Made by a program: the position numbers and the translations under genes | Source: Hemileia vastatrix | Lineage: Eukaryota > Basidiomycota > Pucciniomycetes > Pucciniales > Zaghouaniaceae | Direction: 5' to 3' | NCBI GenBank assembly: GCA_030280995.1 | Contig: JASXTE010000011.1 | Span: 25,962,817 to 26,026,816, forward strand | DNA: 64,000 nt | Notes under the pieces: model-generated | The model's database searches: none | Told to the model about the DNA's origin: nothing | Seen by the model: only the letters and a program-made list of their open reading frames with translations | Part shown: piece by piece, positions 20,637 through 31,989 of the stretch | How positions within the stretch are numbered: position 1 is the stretch's first letter | How the letters are laid out: every line of letters begins with the position of its first letter

Positions 20637-22562
20637 TCAGAAGAATAGCTGGAGGAAGAGGAGTGGTGTAGTTTCTTCTTCTGGATGGAGAAGGTAATTT
20701 TTGGTTTGTAGCAGTTTTGGGAGTTCTGATTCTTCCTTGGGGAGCTCTAGAAGGTCTTCTGGAAGTTTGGGAAGTTTTGGCATCATTGGACTTTGAAGTT
20801 GTTGTTTACATTGCTCTGAGAGCACTAGGAGGTTGTTGGGTAGAAGTGTTGTTGTTTGTTGGAGGATTTTGACTGTTTTCTAGTTGAATTTTGAGATTTT
20901 GAGCCTGATTTTTGCTTCATAGTGAGGCAGGTGGACTGCCTGGATGCGGTCTGTAACCCTAGGAGCTGATTTTGAAGCATTTGGAGCTGGATTTTCAGAG
21001 GTAAAAGCAGATGTTTGGGAAGGTAAAGCTGCCCTTTTAGAAAGTGTTCTGGGGATTGATTGCCTGGAGTTTCTGTAAGGAGCTGATGATATAGAAGAAG
21101 AGGCTGGAACAAGTTCTGGGGATCTAGTAGGGGATCTGGGAATTTATTTGTGGGAAGATGAAGGTGGAGGTAGAGGGTAGTTGGAATCTCTATCACATCT
21201 TTTCTTTTTGGAGTTACAAGAGCACAAGCCCTGTTGTATAGTTTGGTTTTTGGAGTTTGTGGAGTAAATTTTCAGGGTCTGAACATGTGGATGCACTGTT
21301 TACAAGCATAGTCTTTAGGAGCATTGAATCAAGGAAGAGTTGATGGGTCAAAATCAGGGGGTCCAAGGTTTAACATGATCTGTGGTGGAACAAGAATAAA
21401 AGAAAGAAAAAGAAAGAGATAAAAAGAAAAAATTTTATCAGTGATGGGTAGAAGATGAAGGGATGTTGAAGTTCAACAAGTTGAATTTGGGCATGTATGC
21501 ATGAGAACAGTTGTAAAGTCTTATTCAAAAATGCTATAGTCCCCCAAGACCTTAAAATGAGGAATGATAGTCCCCCAAGACTTGAAACTGAGGAAGATAG
21601 TCCCGCAAGACTATAAATTGAGGATTGGTGATGGGAGAGTCATTCAAGACTATAAACTGGAAGTTTAGTGTGATAATTGGGCAGAGGGCATCTAAAGGGG
21701 GAGTCTCTGAATTTAGTTAATACAAGTGTTGGGGTAACTGATGAGCTGGATTCTCCATAGAATAGTTATCTCAGAATGTTAGTATGTTTCTTTGAGTCTT
21801 TAATTGATTTATATCTGGTTCTTTCTTTTTTATTTAGGTTTTGATTCCCCCAAGACTATAAACTGAGGGTTTTAAAGTTCCCCAAGACTATAAATTGAGG
21901 GCTGTTAGTCCCCCAAGACTTTAAACTGAGGATGCTTCCCCCAAGACCTTAAACTGAGGGATTCTTTATGTTGGCTACATTCTGGAAGTCTGGAAAGTGG
22001 TCAAAATTTTATTTCTAAGTCAAGAATTTCAGTCAATAATCAAATTAAAGAAGAGAATCAAGAGATGAAACAAAGTGTTCAGCATTAGCTTTGAACTGGT
22101 GAATAAGGTTTCTTCTTTTCTCAATGTCCTGTGGATCTTTAGCAGGATTGGATTGGAAGTAGTTTAGTAGGAGTCTTTATTCTGAGAAGAGTGATGTTGA
22201 AATTTGGCCTTAATGGGGGGCAAATTATTGGTTGTTGGTTTTTTAATGATTCACACATTGTCATCATCATTTTCTGGATGGGGATGAGCTGAAAAGTCAT
22301 TAGTTTTAATTTCAGTATGGAGAAAAATTGGTTTTACCATCAGAAGGACAAGGTATGGTGGAACTAGTGTTTGTAATGGTGTTGGAACTCTTTTTGGAAG
22401 GATGTATTTTTATGATTAATCTGGGTATCAGGATGGAAGGCCTAGATTTTTTAGTTCTGTTGGAGTATGGACCAGGTTTAGGTGTATATGAAGTTTATGA
22501 AGAGGATAAAGGACCAGGTCTGTAGCAAGATCTCTTTCTGGAATAGCAGGCATCACAAGCGG
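20637..22562 (-). pseudogene. Degenerate Pro/Ser-rich gene with Zn2Cys6-like motifs
   Basis: On the minus strand near 22515-22560 a frame reads RTACDACYSRKRSCYRPG, matching the first half (C-x2-C-x6-C) of a fungal Zn2Cys6 cluster; near 21195-21235 another reads GLCSCNSKKKRCDRD. Both are followed by Pro/Ser-rich coding-like stretches (for example RSPTRSPELVPASSSISSA) broken by stops and frame changes. The second half of the cluster is not seen in either. It may be two relics of one transcription-factor-like gene or of an accessory repeat gene. I do not recognise the family. Confidence 0.3.
21538..21962. repeat. Interspersed 22-bp direct repeats
   Basis: Eight units of the form CCCCCAAGACTATAAACTGAGG occur, four between 21538 and 21665 and four between 21842 and 21962, with short variable spacers. 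Units differ mainly at TATA/CTTA/TTTA in the middle. Confidence 0.75.
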
Positions 22563-23615
22563 TTCTGTATGGATGAGCTGGAAGTGTTATGGTACAGATA
22601 AGGTTATGGTCAATACAGTATTGACAGGGACCATCTCAGTGGTTAATTTTGAAAAGTGTTTGAACATGGTGGTTTTTGAAAAAGAGAGAATGTGGAAATT
22701 CCTAATTGGAGGTAGGATGTGGTCATCCAAAATTGGCTGGGACCTTTGTTGTGTAGTTTGGTATGGTTTGGTGATGTCTCAAATGGCATTAATTTTTGTT
22801 TATGGTGTTTCTGTGGATTCACCAGCTCAATATTGGAGCTACGGGGACAAGACCATTATTATTGTATAGCCCTGGTTTCTCTCTAAATTTAATTTCTTGA
22901 TGATTTTTTAGTATATTTTAAGGTTTAAGGTGTTTTCTGTTGTTTTCTGGTTTTTTAGTTGTTTTTAGTGGTTTTCTGGCTTCAGGGGGCACAGCTAACT
23001 TCAGGCACACGTCCCAACTTTGGGAAGCCTGCTCATCTCTACCCTAGAAAGCTAGGGAGCGCTTCTAGAGGGTTTTTATGCAATTTGGCTGGCAGAAGCA
23101 CAAAATTAGTTGCAGTAGCATAGATTTTTAGATGGGGGTCTGTGTGTACATACTGAATAAGACAGTTTGGAACAACTTTAATTATCAATCAATTATCTGG
23201 TAATTAGATTGCTGCTTTTCACTCAGTTTTCACTGTTTTTTGGCCACAATTGGCTGTGTTTGTTGCAAGGTGAGTTCTTCATTTTACTTGACTTTGGCAA
23301 CTGGTTTCTCTTGTGTAGCTTTGCAAACTGCATTAAGTATTATTGCTGTTTTCTGTGCAAAAAGTGCATAGTGTTTTGGTTTTCTAATGTGGATCTTTCT
23401 TCATTTTAGTTTTTCATTGGTTTATAATCATCTGGGCTACTGTCTTGGCTTTTTAAGCAGTAAAAAAAGTGCTGAAAGGTGTATTGCAAAAGTCTCCAAT
23501 TTGCTGCAGCAAATTAATCTCACCTGGTATTTTTCAAAGCAACAAGGGATATTCTCTCTGTTATTTCTACAACTCACTTGCTCAAGGCCTATAGCTAGTA
23601 CTATAGAATTGTCTA
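22563..23615. other. No gene recognised
   Basis: Short frames occur on both strands without family features. CCCTAG-AAAG-CTAGGG near 23043 is a small hairpin. The right edge is the point where Tet-like homology begins. Confidence 0.4.
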
Positions 23616-23765
23616 CCATGGGATTATGGAAGTGATTCATAATTCTTCAAGAGATAATCATCAAACTACTAATGCACTTTCTGGATTTGAATCTTGAGAA
23701 ATGTTTACTCATTTTGGATGTTTTTTCAGATCAATCCAATTATGATAAACCACGTCAGTAAGGTA
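23616..23765 (+). pseudogene. Tet-like oxygenase 3' tail
   Basis: The segment still encodes SRDNHQTT followed by a leucine-to-serine changed PPGLES equivalent and, after a stop, THFGCFF. It corresponds to the region from the distal histidine to the last strand of the oxygenase fold in 48908-49536. Confidence 0.6.
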
Positions 23766-24349
23766 AGGGGTGAAGGGTAAATTGCTACAAAAACATTAGG
23801 GAGGGGTTCTAAATATTCTAATTAAAGGATTTCCAAATTTTTATTTTTTTTCTTAAAATTTTAATTTATCAGTTATTAAATATAATCAATCAATTTACAT
23901 ATTGTACCATTGAACCTTTGAGCTGTATGAAAGTGTTCATTCAATTATATTCTATAAATGAGTCCATAATACTATTCTTGTCATATTTTTTCTTTAAATT
24001 TGCTCATGAAATCATTGGAAGATAGTATTTGGGATTCCTTTACTTGTTTTATAATTTTTTAATTGATTTACTTGATATTTTTTGAAATAAAATGAAAATT
24101 TGGTGATACTTACCCCCTCCCGGAGTTAACTGAATGGGGTTATTGCCAAAATTTTAAATAAGATGTGTAAAATTTTTGGCTTTAAAAGATTTGGAATGAA
24201 ATATGAACAAAACAATAAAAAAACTAGTCATCAAAAATTCTCATTAAGCAGTCAATTTTTGCAACAGATTTATTAGCTTTAATGCATTCAATTATGAAAA
24301 CTGTTGAAAAAATTGGAACCAAATATGAGTGAAAAAAATAAAAAAACTA

Positions 24350-25699
24350 TTAATTAAAAATTTTCATTAAGTGGTCAATTTCCTCATCAGATTTGTTAGC
24401 TTCAACACATTCTATCAAGAAAAATTTCTTTTTTGAACCATCTACAAGTTTATACTTGAGTTTCATATGACCCAATAGGAAAGTATACTTACGAGCCTTC
24501 TCCTCTTTCTTTATCTCAAATTTCTTCTCCCTCAAGTCATGTGCCCTCTCATCCCTCTGTAAAGAAAGCTTGAATTTCTTTACCTGAAATTCTTGTGTCC
24601 TCTCTTCTCTCTGAAAAGAGAGCTCAAATTTCTTCTCCAAGTCTTGTGTCCCATCATCCCTGTGGAAAGAGAGCTTTTTCTGTGGCTTTCTAAAGTTAAG
24701 AGCATCTTTTACAACTTCAACTTCACCTAGAGTGAAAAAGGAATAATAAAAAAAAGAAAAAAAAGCTAACTTAATTGTTAAGAGGTATGCTATCACTTAA
24801 AAGCATAATTTTTCAGCAAAAAATCATCACTGGAAGAAAAGGGGTTTGGGAAAAACTATCTCAGTTTTGTTTTTTTTTGAATGTTGAGCTTAAAAGTAGT
24901 AGATGTTCTTTACTTTTTTTTGGAGGTGAAATTTCCCTCTTCATCATTGATGCTAGCATCAGACACACTTTCTTGAGGATCCTGAGTTTGTTCATTAGCA
25001 TTTTTAGAAATAAAATAAATCAAACAACTAGACAAGAAAAAAAATCTCACTGGAGTGAGATCAGGTTGGTTTTTATTGAAATAAGGATCTATTGAAAAGA
25101 TATCTTAATTGGCTGAAGTCAAATGAGGGGAGGCTGGAGTAGAAGAGGAAGGAAAAAGACTTCTTTTGACATCATGTTTGGAGATATTATCTTCTCCATC
25201 AAACATGTTTTCAGGATTAACATTTTCCACACTCCAAATATGGAATCCATCTCCTTTTAGTAAGGACATAAAGAATAAAGTTTATTGTATATAGATTTGA
25301 TGCCCTTACTGATATCAGGGTCAGTAATACCAAAACCAGTGGATGATGAAATAGTATTATCCTTCTTGTATTTGGCTTAATAGTTCTTGAAGCATTCAGA
25401 CATCTTTTTAGGCAAAAGATCAATCATTCCCTTTGTCTTATTTTGTAATTCATTTTCAATTGGAAGGAATTCATTGAATTTTGATTCAGGATGCTATCAT
25501 AGTTTAGGTGCATTCTCAGTATCAAAACAAGATTCATTATTAGTTTTAGCTTTCAGCCAGTTGATAAGTATGAGATGAACATCTTTTTTTAGTTGAACAT
25601 TATTTTATTTCTCAGCTGATCAGGGGAAAGAGGGAGAAATGGGATTTGAAGAACAACTGGGGGAAAGCTGCCTTTGAGAAGATCTATGAAAAGAGGCAT
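24350..25699 (-). pseudogene. Myb/SANT plus coiled-coil gene, decayed
   Basis: The coiled coil (24350-24727) is the best part, with three 18-residue repeats of the type KKFELSFQREERTQ and the end KANKSDEEIDHLMKIFN changed to EANKSDEE. Upstream the SMT-box-like exon pieces GFGITDPDISKGIKS and MSECFKN can be traced through frame breaks to an ATG at 25699. It is older than the AB copies at 6.6, 18 and 47 kb. Confidence 0.65.
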
Positions 25700-26397
25700 T
25701 TTCATATTTTGGAAGATGAAAAGGAGAATAAACAAGCAGATTAGATGGGGAGAGGTTCTGAGAAGATAGAATGAATAGACAGGATTGAAGTGTGAAGCAA
25801 GTCAGGAAGCCTGGGATATCCAGAAAGTTGTCCAGGATGTGGTTACAAAAAATTGAGAATAAAAATTTCTAATAGAGGTGAAAATTGACACATCTAAGGT
25901 CTAATAACCCAAATATTAGAAAAAATAATTGTGGTAGATAAATTGGGTATAATGATTTTTATCTGCAATTATAGATCCAGAAATTTTTTCTCTGGGATCA
26001 GACATTATTAGTTGGGGATGATTATAATGCACTAGCACCAAGGATAGTGGATAAGGATCACACAATAATGCATTATCTCACCTCTTATACCCCAATTACA
26101 ATTCCTAATTCCTAATACCAAACTTATCACATCCATGATTGATTTGTAATTAAGTCACATGACATATAATTTCAGATTCCATCCTTATGTGTCTCTTCAC
26201 TCTATGTTACTTATATTTGGTGGTGAGCACAAAACATTTTTTTCTCATCCTTATGTGTCTCTTCACTCTATGTTACTTAATTTTTGTGGCAAACACATAA
26301 AAATTTTTTCTATCTACACACCCCACCTGCTTATTTAGCAGAAAAATCTCACTTCCCACTCATCACCTAAACCTTATACCAACAATAATGATGCACC

Positions 26398-26650
26398 TCT
26401 CAACTAGGAAGAAACTTCACTCAGCTATGAATGCTATCATTTAAACATTAGCTGCTGACTCTGATTCTGACTTATTTTTGGAAGACACTTTAGCTTATAT
26501 GTCTTTTAAATTATCTTTATGAAGAAGAGGATCCCAAACCTGCACTAGCTATCCCCTCCAATGAATCTCAAAACATTCTTTTTACCAGCATATGCTCTTT
26601 CATTATTCCAACCACCCTCCAACATTTTGAAACACAACTCATTTAATTTA
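26398..26650 (+). pseudogene. Transposase remnant, internally deleted
   Basis: Begins MMHLSTRKKLHSAMNAI and keeps the acidic TLAYMSF stretch, then jumps to the C-terminal end of the gene (ALAIPSNESQNILFTSIC and TLQHFETQL). The catalytic core is deleted. A stop lies early in the frame. Confidence 0.65.
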
Positions 26651-28213
26651 TCTATACTCCCCAAATGTTCAACTTGGGTGCTTTATTCACTTAGTTTGAA
26701 ATTTTTGTTTTTTTTGTAATCATTTTAATTTTTAATTTATGCTGAATGTCTCTTTTTTGGATTTATCAATTGTTTTCATTCACCAGCTCAACATGAAATC
26801 ACATAGTTTCTGCAATTGCATAATTTTTCACTGCTTCTTTTTTTCATTCTTGCTCATATCCTTTCCTCCTCTCCTCAAAGATCCCTCAAATAACTTGTTT
26901 TTATTTATTGTCTCATCTCATCTCTCCAGGTAAGTCATTTCATTCATTTTTTATATTTTTTGATTGCTAATCATAATTTTTTTTTGTTTTTTTTCTATCT
27001 TTTATCTAGATTTTTTTTGTAGGTGGTTATTGTTTATTTTTATGGTAAAATTAACCTTTTTATTTCCCTCTTTTTATTATCTTTTAGCTCCATCACCCTA
27101 CTCTTCATCCCTCCTTGGCATGGTAATTATCTCTCCTTTCCCCTATTTCACTTTTTTTGGTTCCATGTCATTAAAATACATACATTGCACATTCTTTATG
27201 TGTTTCACTTACTCCATATTAAATTTCCCCAAAATTGCAACATCAATCTTTCTCACTCTATTTTTCCTACCATTCAATCAAGGTAATGTTCATCTTATTT
27301 TTTTCATGCCTATATGATACCTCTTTCCTTCTATGAAAATCTCATACTTAAATATATGTATGACTCTTATCTGGATAACAGTTGACTTATTAAACTACTC
27401 TTGTTTTCATCTCTATTACCACTTTTCAAGTTTTTGCAAAATATTGAAAATAAGTCTTAGTATTAGGGTTAGGCTTATTTGAATCTAATGTCCTTTTTAA
27501 AGAAAATTTTCCTGAAGGCTAACTTTTATTCTCTTAAAAATATTTCAATTTGGTTCAGTGGTTGCTGAGATATTGAAATTTAAAGTTAAGCCTTTTTTTT
27601 GCAATTTGAATTTTTTTAATTTCATATTTTATGCAACAAATTAGGGTTGGTTTATTTAATTCACATATCCTTTAACTGAAGATTCATCTAAAGTCTATCT
27701 TTCATTTCTCATAAAAAGACTTGAATTTGGTTCAGTGGTTGCTGAGATTTTGACCTTAAAAGTTGAGCCTTTTTTTTAGAATTTTACTTAATTTATTTTA
27801 TGGCTTTATATTGCATAATTAGAGAATAAGGCTTTTGAAACTCTTATCTGATGTTTATCTAGGCTTATATCTCCATCTTGTTTGAATTTTTATCATCAAT
27901 TCTCAAGTTTTTGTGCAATTTTGAAAATCAGAACCAGAATTAGAGTTACCTTTATATGAATATTTTGTTCTTTTAGCTGAAGATTCTTCTGAAGCCTATC
28001 TTTTATTTCCCATAAACAGATTTAAATTTGGTTCAGTGGTTGCTGAGATATTGACCTTTCAAGTAAGCCTTTTTTTCCAAATTTCACTTAATTTATTTCA
28101 TGTTTTTATATTGCATAAGTAGAGATTAAGGCTTCTGAAACACTTATATGATGATTATCTAGACCTTTATCTCCCAAAGCTTAGTATCACTGAATTTTTT
28201 CTTTGCCAATTTC
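26651..28213 (+). other. Leader region with three ~180-bp repeats
   Basis: This corresponds to the Tet-like leader of the AB copies: the CTCTCCAGGTAAGTC donor (near 26930), the exon with MCFTYSILNFP and its donor at about 27282, and three diverged units of the TTAGGGTTAGG repeat beginning near 27462, 27640 and 27938. Confidence 0.6.
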
Positions 28214-28700
28214 TTGAACACACTATATTTTTGTGCATTTAAATCTAATCATAAACTGGCCAAGAAAGCTGGACTTCTAAATTGGACAGATATAGAATGG
28301 GTTGAACTCAGTAATGATTATATCTTTATTCTAATGTTATCATCAACTATGGATAATTTCATAGCCAGAGTCAAGTTGACAAACCTGATATTAATATTCT
28401 TACTATCTGGATTTTCTGTTATATTGATTCTATTAATGGAAGACCAATCCCTTCACCTGCTAAAATTAAAGGCCATGGACTATACTTTTTGGATCATAAA
28501 TGTATCATGGACTTTGGTTTAGGAAGTGGTATTATTGAAGCAATTTGGAATTCTCCGAGAAATAATCATCAAAATACTAAGGCACCTTTTGGATTGGAAT
28601 CTTAAAAAAAGTTTACTCATTTTGGATGTTTTTTCGGATCAATCAAATTTTGATAAACCGGGTCAGTAAGGTAAGGGGTAAAGGTTCAATGGCTACCAGA
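28214..28700 (+). pseudogene. Tet-like oxygenase remnant
   Basis: Pieces HKLAKKAGLLNWTDIEW, AKIKAMDYTFWIINVSW-type frame-shifted core, GIIEAIWNS and NNHQNTKAPF can be aligned to the oxygenase at 48908-49536. The metal-binding segment is frame-shifted and the H-x-D is not preserved. Confidence 0.6.
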
Positions 28701-29129
28701 ACATTAGGGAGGGGTTCTAAATATGCTAATTAACTGATTTCCTGATTTTTATTTTTATTTATTTACTTTTTACTTTATCAGTTATCTAAGATAATCAATC
28801 AATTTACATATTTTACCATTGGACTCTTGAGCTTTATGAAGGTGTTCATTCAATTATATTCTATGAATGAGTTCATAATACCATTCTTGCCATATTTTTT
28901 CTTTGATTTTTTTCATGAAATCATTTCCAGATAGTATTTGGGATTCTTTTACTTTTTTGATTATTCTTTTAATTGATTTACTTAATTATTTATAAAATAA
29001 AATGAAATTTTGTAATCCTTACACCTCCCAGAGTAAATTTCAGGGGGGTTATTTCAAAATTTTTACATAAGATGTGTGAAATTTTTTACTTGAAAAAATT
29101 TGGAATAAAATATGAACAAAAAAATAATA

Positions 29130-29435
29130 AAAAAACTAGTCATCAAACATTTTCATTCATCAGTCAATTTCAGGAACAGATTTATTAGCTTTAATGCATT
29201 CTATCATGAAAACTTTCAAAAAAAATTGGAATGAAATTTGAATGAAAAAAATAAAAAAAACTAGTCATTAAAAATTTTCACTAAGAAGTCAATTTACTCA
29301 ACAGATTTATTAGCTTTAATTCATTTTATCATAAAAAATTTCAAAAAAAATTGTAATGATGTATTAATGAAAAAATATAAAAAACTAGTCATCAAACATT
29401 TTCATTAAGAGGTCAATCTCCTCAACAGATTTATT
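29130..29435 (-). repeat. Three tandem copies of the Myb-gene 3' end
   Basis: Units near 29140, 29265 and 29390 each repeat the end of the coding region (cattttcattaagaggtcaa followed by the NKS codons and TTTATTAGCTTTAAT) plus 3' flank, period about 125 bp. The third is interrupted by the nested element at 29436. Confidence 0.65.
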
Positions 29436-29742
29436 AGGGGGTATCTATTGAGGACTTATCCGCAATTAAATTAATTGCGTATAAAAATCATTATCCTCCA
29501 ATTATCTTTTGCAAAATTTTTGCTAATAATTGGGTTATTAGACCTTTTATGTGTCAATGTTCACCTCTATCTGACATTTTTATCCTCAATTTTTCATGAC
29601 CACATTGTGGAAAACTTTCTGGATGTGCCAGCCTCCCTACCTTGCTATGCATCCCTATCCAGTCTATTCATTTTATCCATTCAGAATTCCTTCCCATCTC
29701 ATTTGTTAGTTTTTTCTATTTTTCACCTTCAGATATCTCAGC

Positions 29743-30715
29743 ATGCCTCATCATTATAGATCTTCTCAAAGGCAGCCAAGCCCCAGATATTCTTCAAATC
29801 CCATTACACCCTCTTTCACCCACTCAGCTGAGAAATCAAATATTTTTCAACTAAAGAAATATGATCATCTAAGACTTATCAACTGGCTGAAAACTAAAAC
29901 TAATTATGGTTTTTGTTTTGGTACTGAGAATGCATCTAAAGTAGGATGGCCTCTTGCATCAAAATTCAATGAATTTCTTCTAATGGCCAATGAATTACAA
30001 AATAAGACAAAGGGAAGGATTGATCTTTTTCCTAAAAAGATGTCTGAATTCTTCAAGCACTATCAATCCAAATACAATATGGCTAAGACTCTTTCATATT
30101 TTACTGGTTTGGTATTACTGACCTTGATATCAGTAAGGGCATCAAATCTATAAACAATAAACTTGATTTTTTATGTCCTTACTATAAATAGATGGATTCC
30201 ACATTTGGAGAGTGGGCCAATTTTAATCCTGAAAACATGATGGATGGAGAAGATGATATCTCCAAACATGATTTTGAAAGAAATCTTTTTCCTTCCGCTT
30301 CTACTCAAGCCTCACCTCATTTGATTTCCACCAATCAAGATATCTTTTTAATAGATCCTTATGGCAATATAAACCAACCTTATTTCACTCAAGTGAGATT
30401 TTATTTCTTGTCTAGTTGTTTTATTTCTTTTATTCACATCTCTTTTTTTTATTTCTAAAAAGGCTAATGAATGAAATGAGAATCCTCAAGCAAGCAAGTC
30501 TGAAGCTAGAATAGGAGAAGAAATTTGAGATAAAGAAAGCAGAGAAGGCTCTTGAGTACAATTTCCTATTGGATTAAATGAAACTCAAGTATCAACTTGA
30601 AGATTTTTCAAAAATAAAAGTTTTTTTGAAAGAATGTGTTAAAGATAATAAATCTGTTGAGGAAATCAAACACTTAATGAAAATGTTTAATGAGTAGTTT
30701 TTTTATTTCATTCAT
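29743..30715 (+). pseudogene. Myb/SANT plus coiled-coil gene, decayed
   Basis: The start MPHHYRSSQRQPSP and the Myb region (LKKYDHLRLINWLKTK to MSEFFKHYQSKYNMAKT) are readable, followed by a frameshift, then MDSTFGEWANFNPENM with DFERNLFPS to the conserved splice donor near 30390. Most of exons 2 and 3 is deleted, leaving only the C-terminal NKSVEEIKHLMKMFNE. Confidence 0.7.
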
Positions 30716-30935
30716 ATTCAACTCCAATTTTTTTTAGAAAGTTATCTTGATATAGTGCATAAAATCTAATAAATCTGATGAGGAAATTTACTTCTTAATA
30801 AAAATGTTTGATGAATAGTTTTTTTTTGTTGATAATTTAATCCAATTTTTTTGGATGTTTTTTTGATATAGTGCATTAAAGCTAATAAATCTTTTGAGGA
30901 AATCGACCTCTCAATGAAAATGTTTGATGACTAGT
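30636..30935 (+). repeat. Three tandem copies of the Myb-gene 3' end
   Basis: The segment coding for KANKSVEEI, LMKMFDE and the stop, with 3' flank TAGTTTTTTTTATT, is present three times at about 30640, 30755 and 30865. Period is about 115 bp. The later units have stops. Confidence 0.65.
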
Positions 30936-31329
30936 TTTTTTTATTTTCTCCATTCATATTTCATTCAAATTTTTTTTCTAGTCAAAAAATTTACACATAT
31001 TATTTAAAAATTTGGAAATACCCCCCCCTGCAATTTACTCTAAAAGGGGGTAAGGATTACCAAATTTTCATTCTATTTCATAAATAATTAATTAAATAAA
31101 TTAAAAAATATAATCAACCAAGTAATGGAGTCCCAAATACTATCTTTTAATGATTTCATGAGCAAAGTCAAAGAAAAAAGATGACAAGAATGGCTTTATG
31201 AACTAATTCATAGAATATAATTGAATGAACACCTTTACACAGCACAAGGGCTCAATGGTACAATACTTAATTTGATTGATTATCTTTAATAACTGATAAA
31301 TTAACAATTTGAGGAAAAAAAATTTTAAA

Positions 31330-31900
31330 TACTTTAATTACCGTATTTAGGACCCCTCCCTAATGTTTTAGTAGCCATTGACCCTTCATCCATTACCTTA
31401 CTTATGCGGTTTATCAAACATTTATTAATCTGAAATGAACATCTAAAATGAGTAAACTTTTTGCAATATTCTAACTCAGGAGGTGCCTTAGTAGTTTGAT
31501 GACTATCTCTTGATAAATTCCCAATTGCTTTCATAATCCTGTTTCCTAATCCAAATTGCATGATACATTTATGATCTCAAAAATATAGTCCATGGCCTTT
31601 GATTTTAGCAGGTGAAAGGATTGGTCTTCCAGAAATAGGATTGATATAACAGAAAAAGCCAAAAAGTAAGCATTTTAGAATCCATTTTTTCAACATGGCT
31701 CTGGCTATGAGACCCTCCATATTTGATGATAAAATTGGAATAAAAGATATAATAATTACTGAGTTTAACCAATTCTATATCTGTCCAATTGGGAAGTCCA
31801 GCTTTCTTGGCCAGTTTATGATTAGATTGAAATGCACAAATATATAATTTTTTAAAGTAATTGGCCAAGAAATAATTGAGTGATACTAGGATTTGGGTAA
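31330..31900 (-). pseudogene. Tet-like oxygenase remnant
   Basis: Minus-strand pieces NHKLAKKAGLPNWTDIELVK, NFIIKYGGSHSQSHVE, CFWKTNPFTC-type and GLGNRIMKAIGNLSRDSHQTTKAPPELE are clear matches. The metal motif reads H-V-E in place of H-x-D, and there are frame breaks near 31600 and the stop in the GHGLYF segment. Confidence 0.65.
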
Positions 31901-31989
31901 TAAAAGCCTAAATAACCATCAGATAAGTGTTTCAGAAGCCTTATTCTCTAATTATGCAATATAAAAACATAAAATAACTTAAGTGACAT

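Larger units (their letters stand above)
23616..25970. mobile_element. Truncated AB-like element, right half
   Basis: It contains, left to right, a Tet-like 3' tail on the plus strand, two tandem copies of the Myb-gene 3' end, the coiled coil and Myb exons on the minus strand, and end B without its terminal ~45 bp. The left half (end A, transposase) is missing. Its end B runs straight into end A of the next element at about 25970. Confidence 0.65.

Noticed and set aside
21538..21962. CRISPR-like array of short repeats with spacers
   Set aside because: Spacers vary from a few to about 180 bp, repeats are imperfect and the context is eukaryotic repeat DNA.
23209..23640. Short hydrophobic frames as membrane proteins
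   Set aside because: T-rich DNA gives Phe/Leu-rich frames by chance; neither start context nor conservation supports them.
26739..27317. Small phenylalanine-rich proteins
   Set aside because: They correspond to the noncoding spliced leader of the Tet-like gene and are seen in the same form beside every copy.
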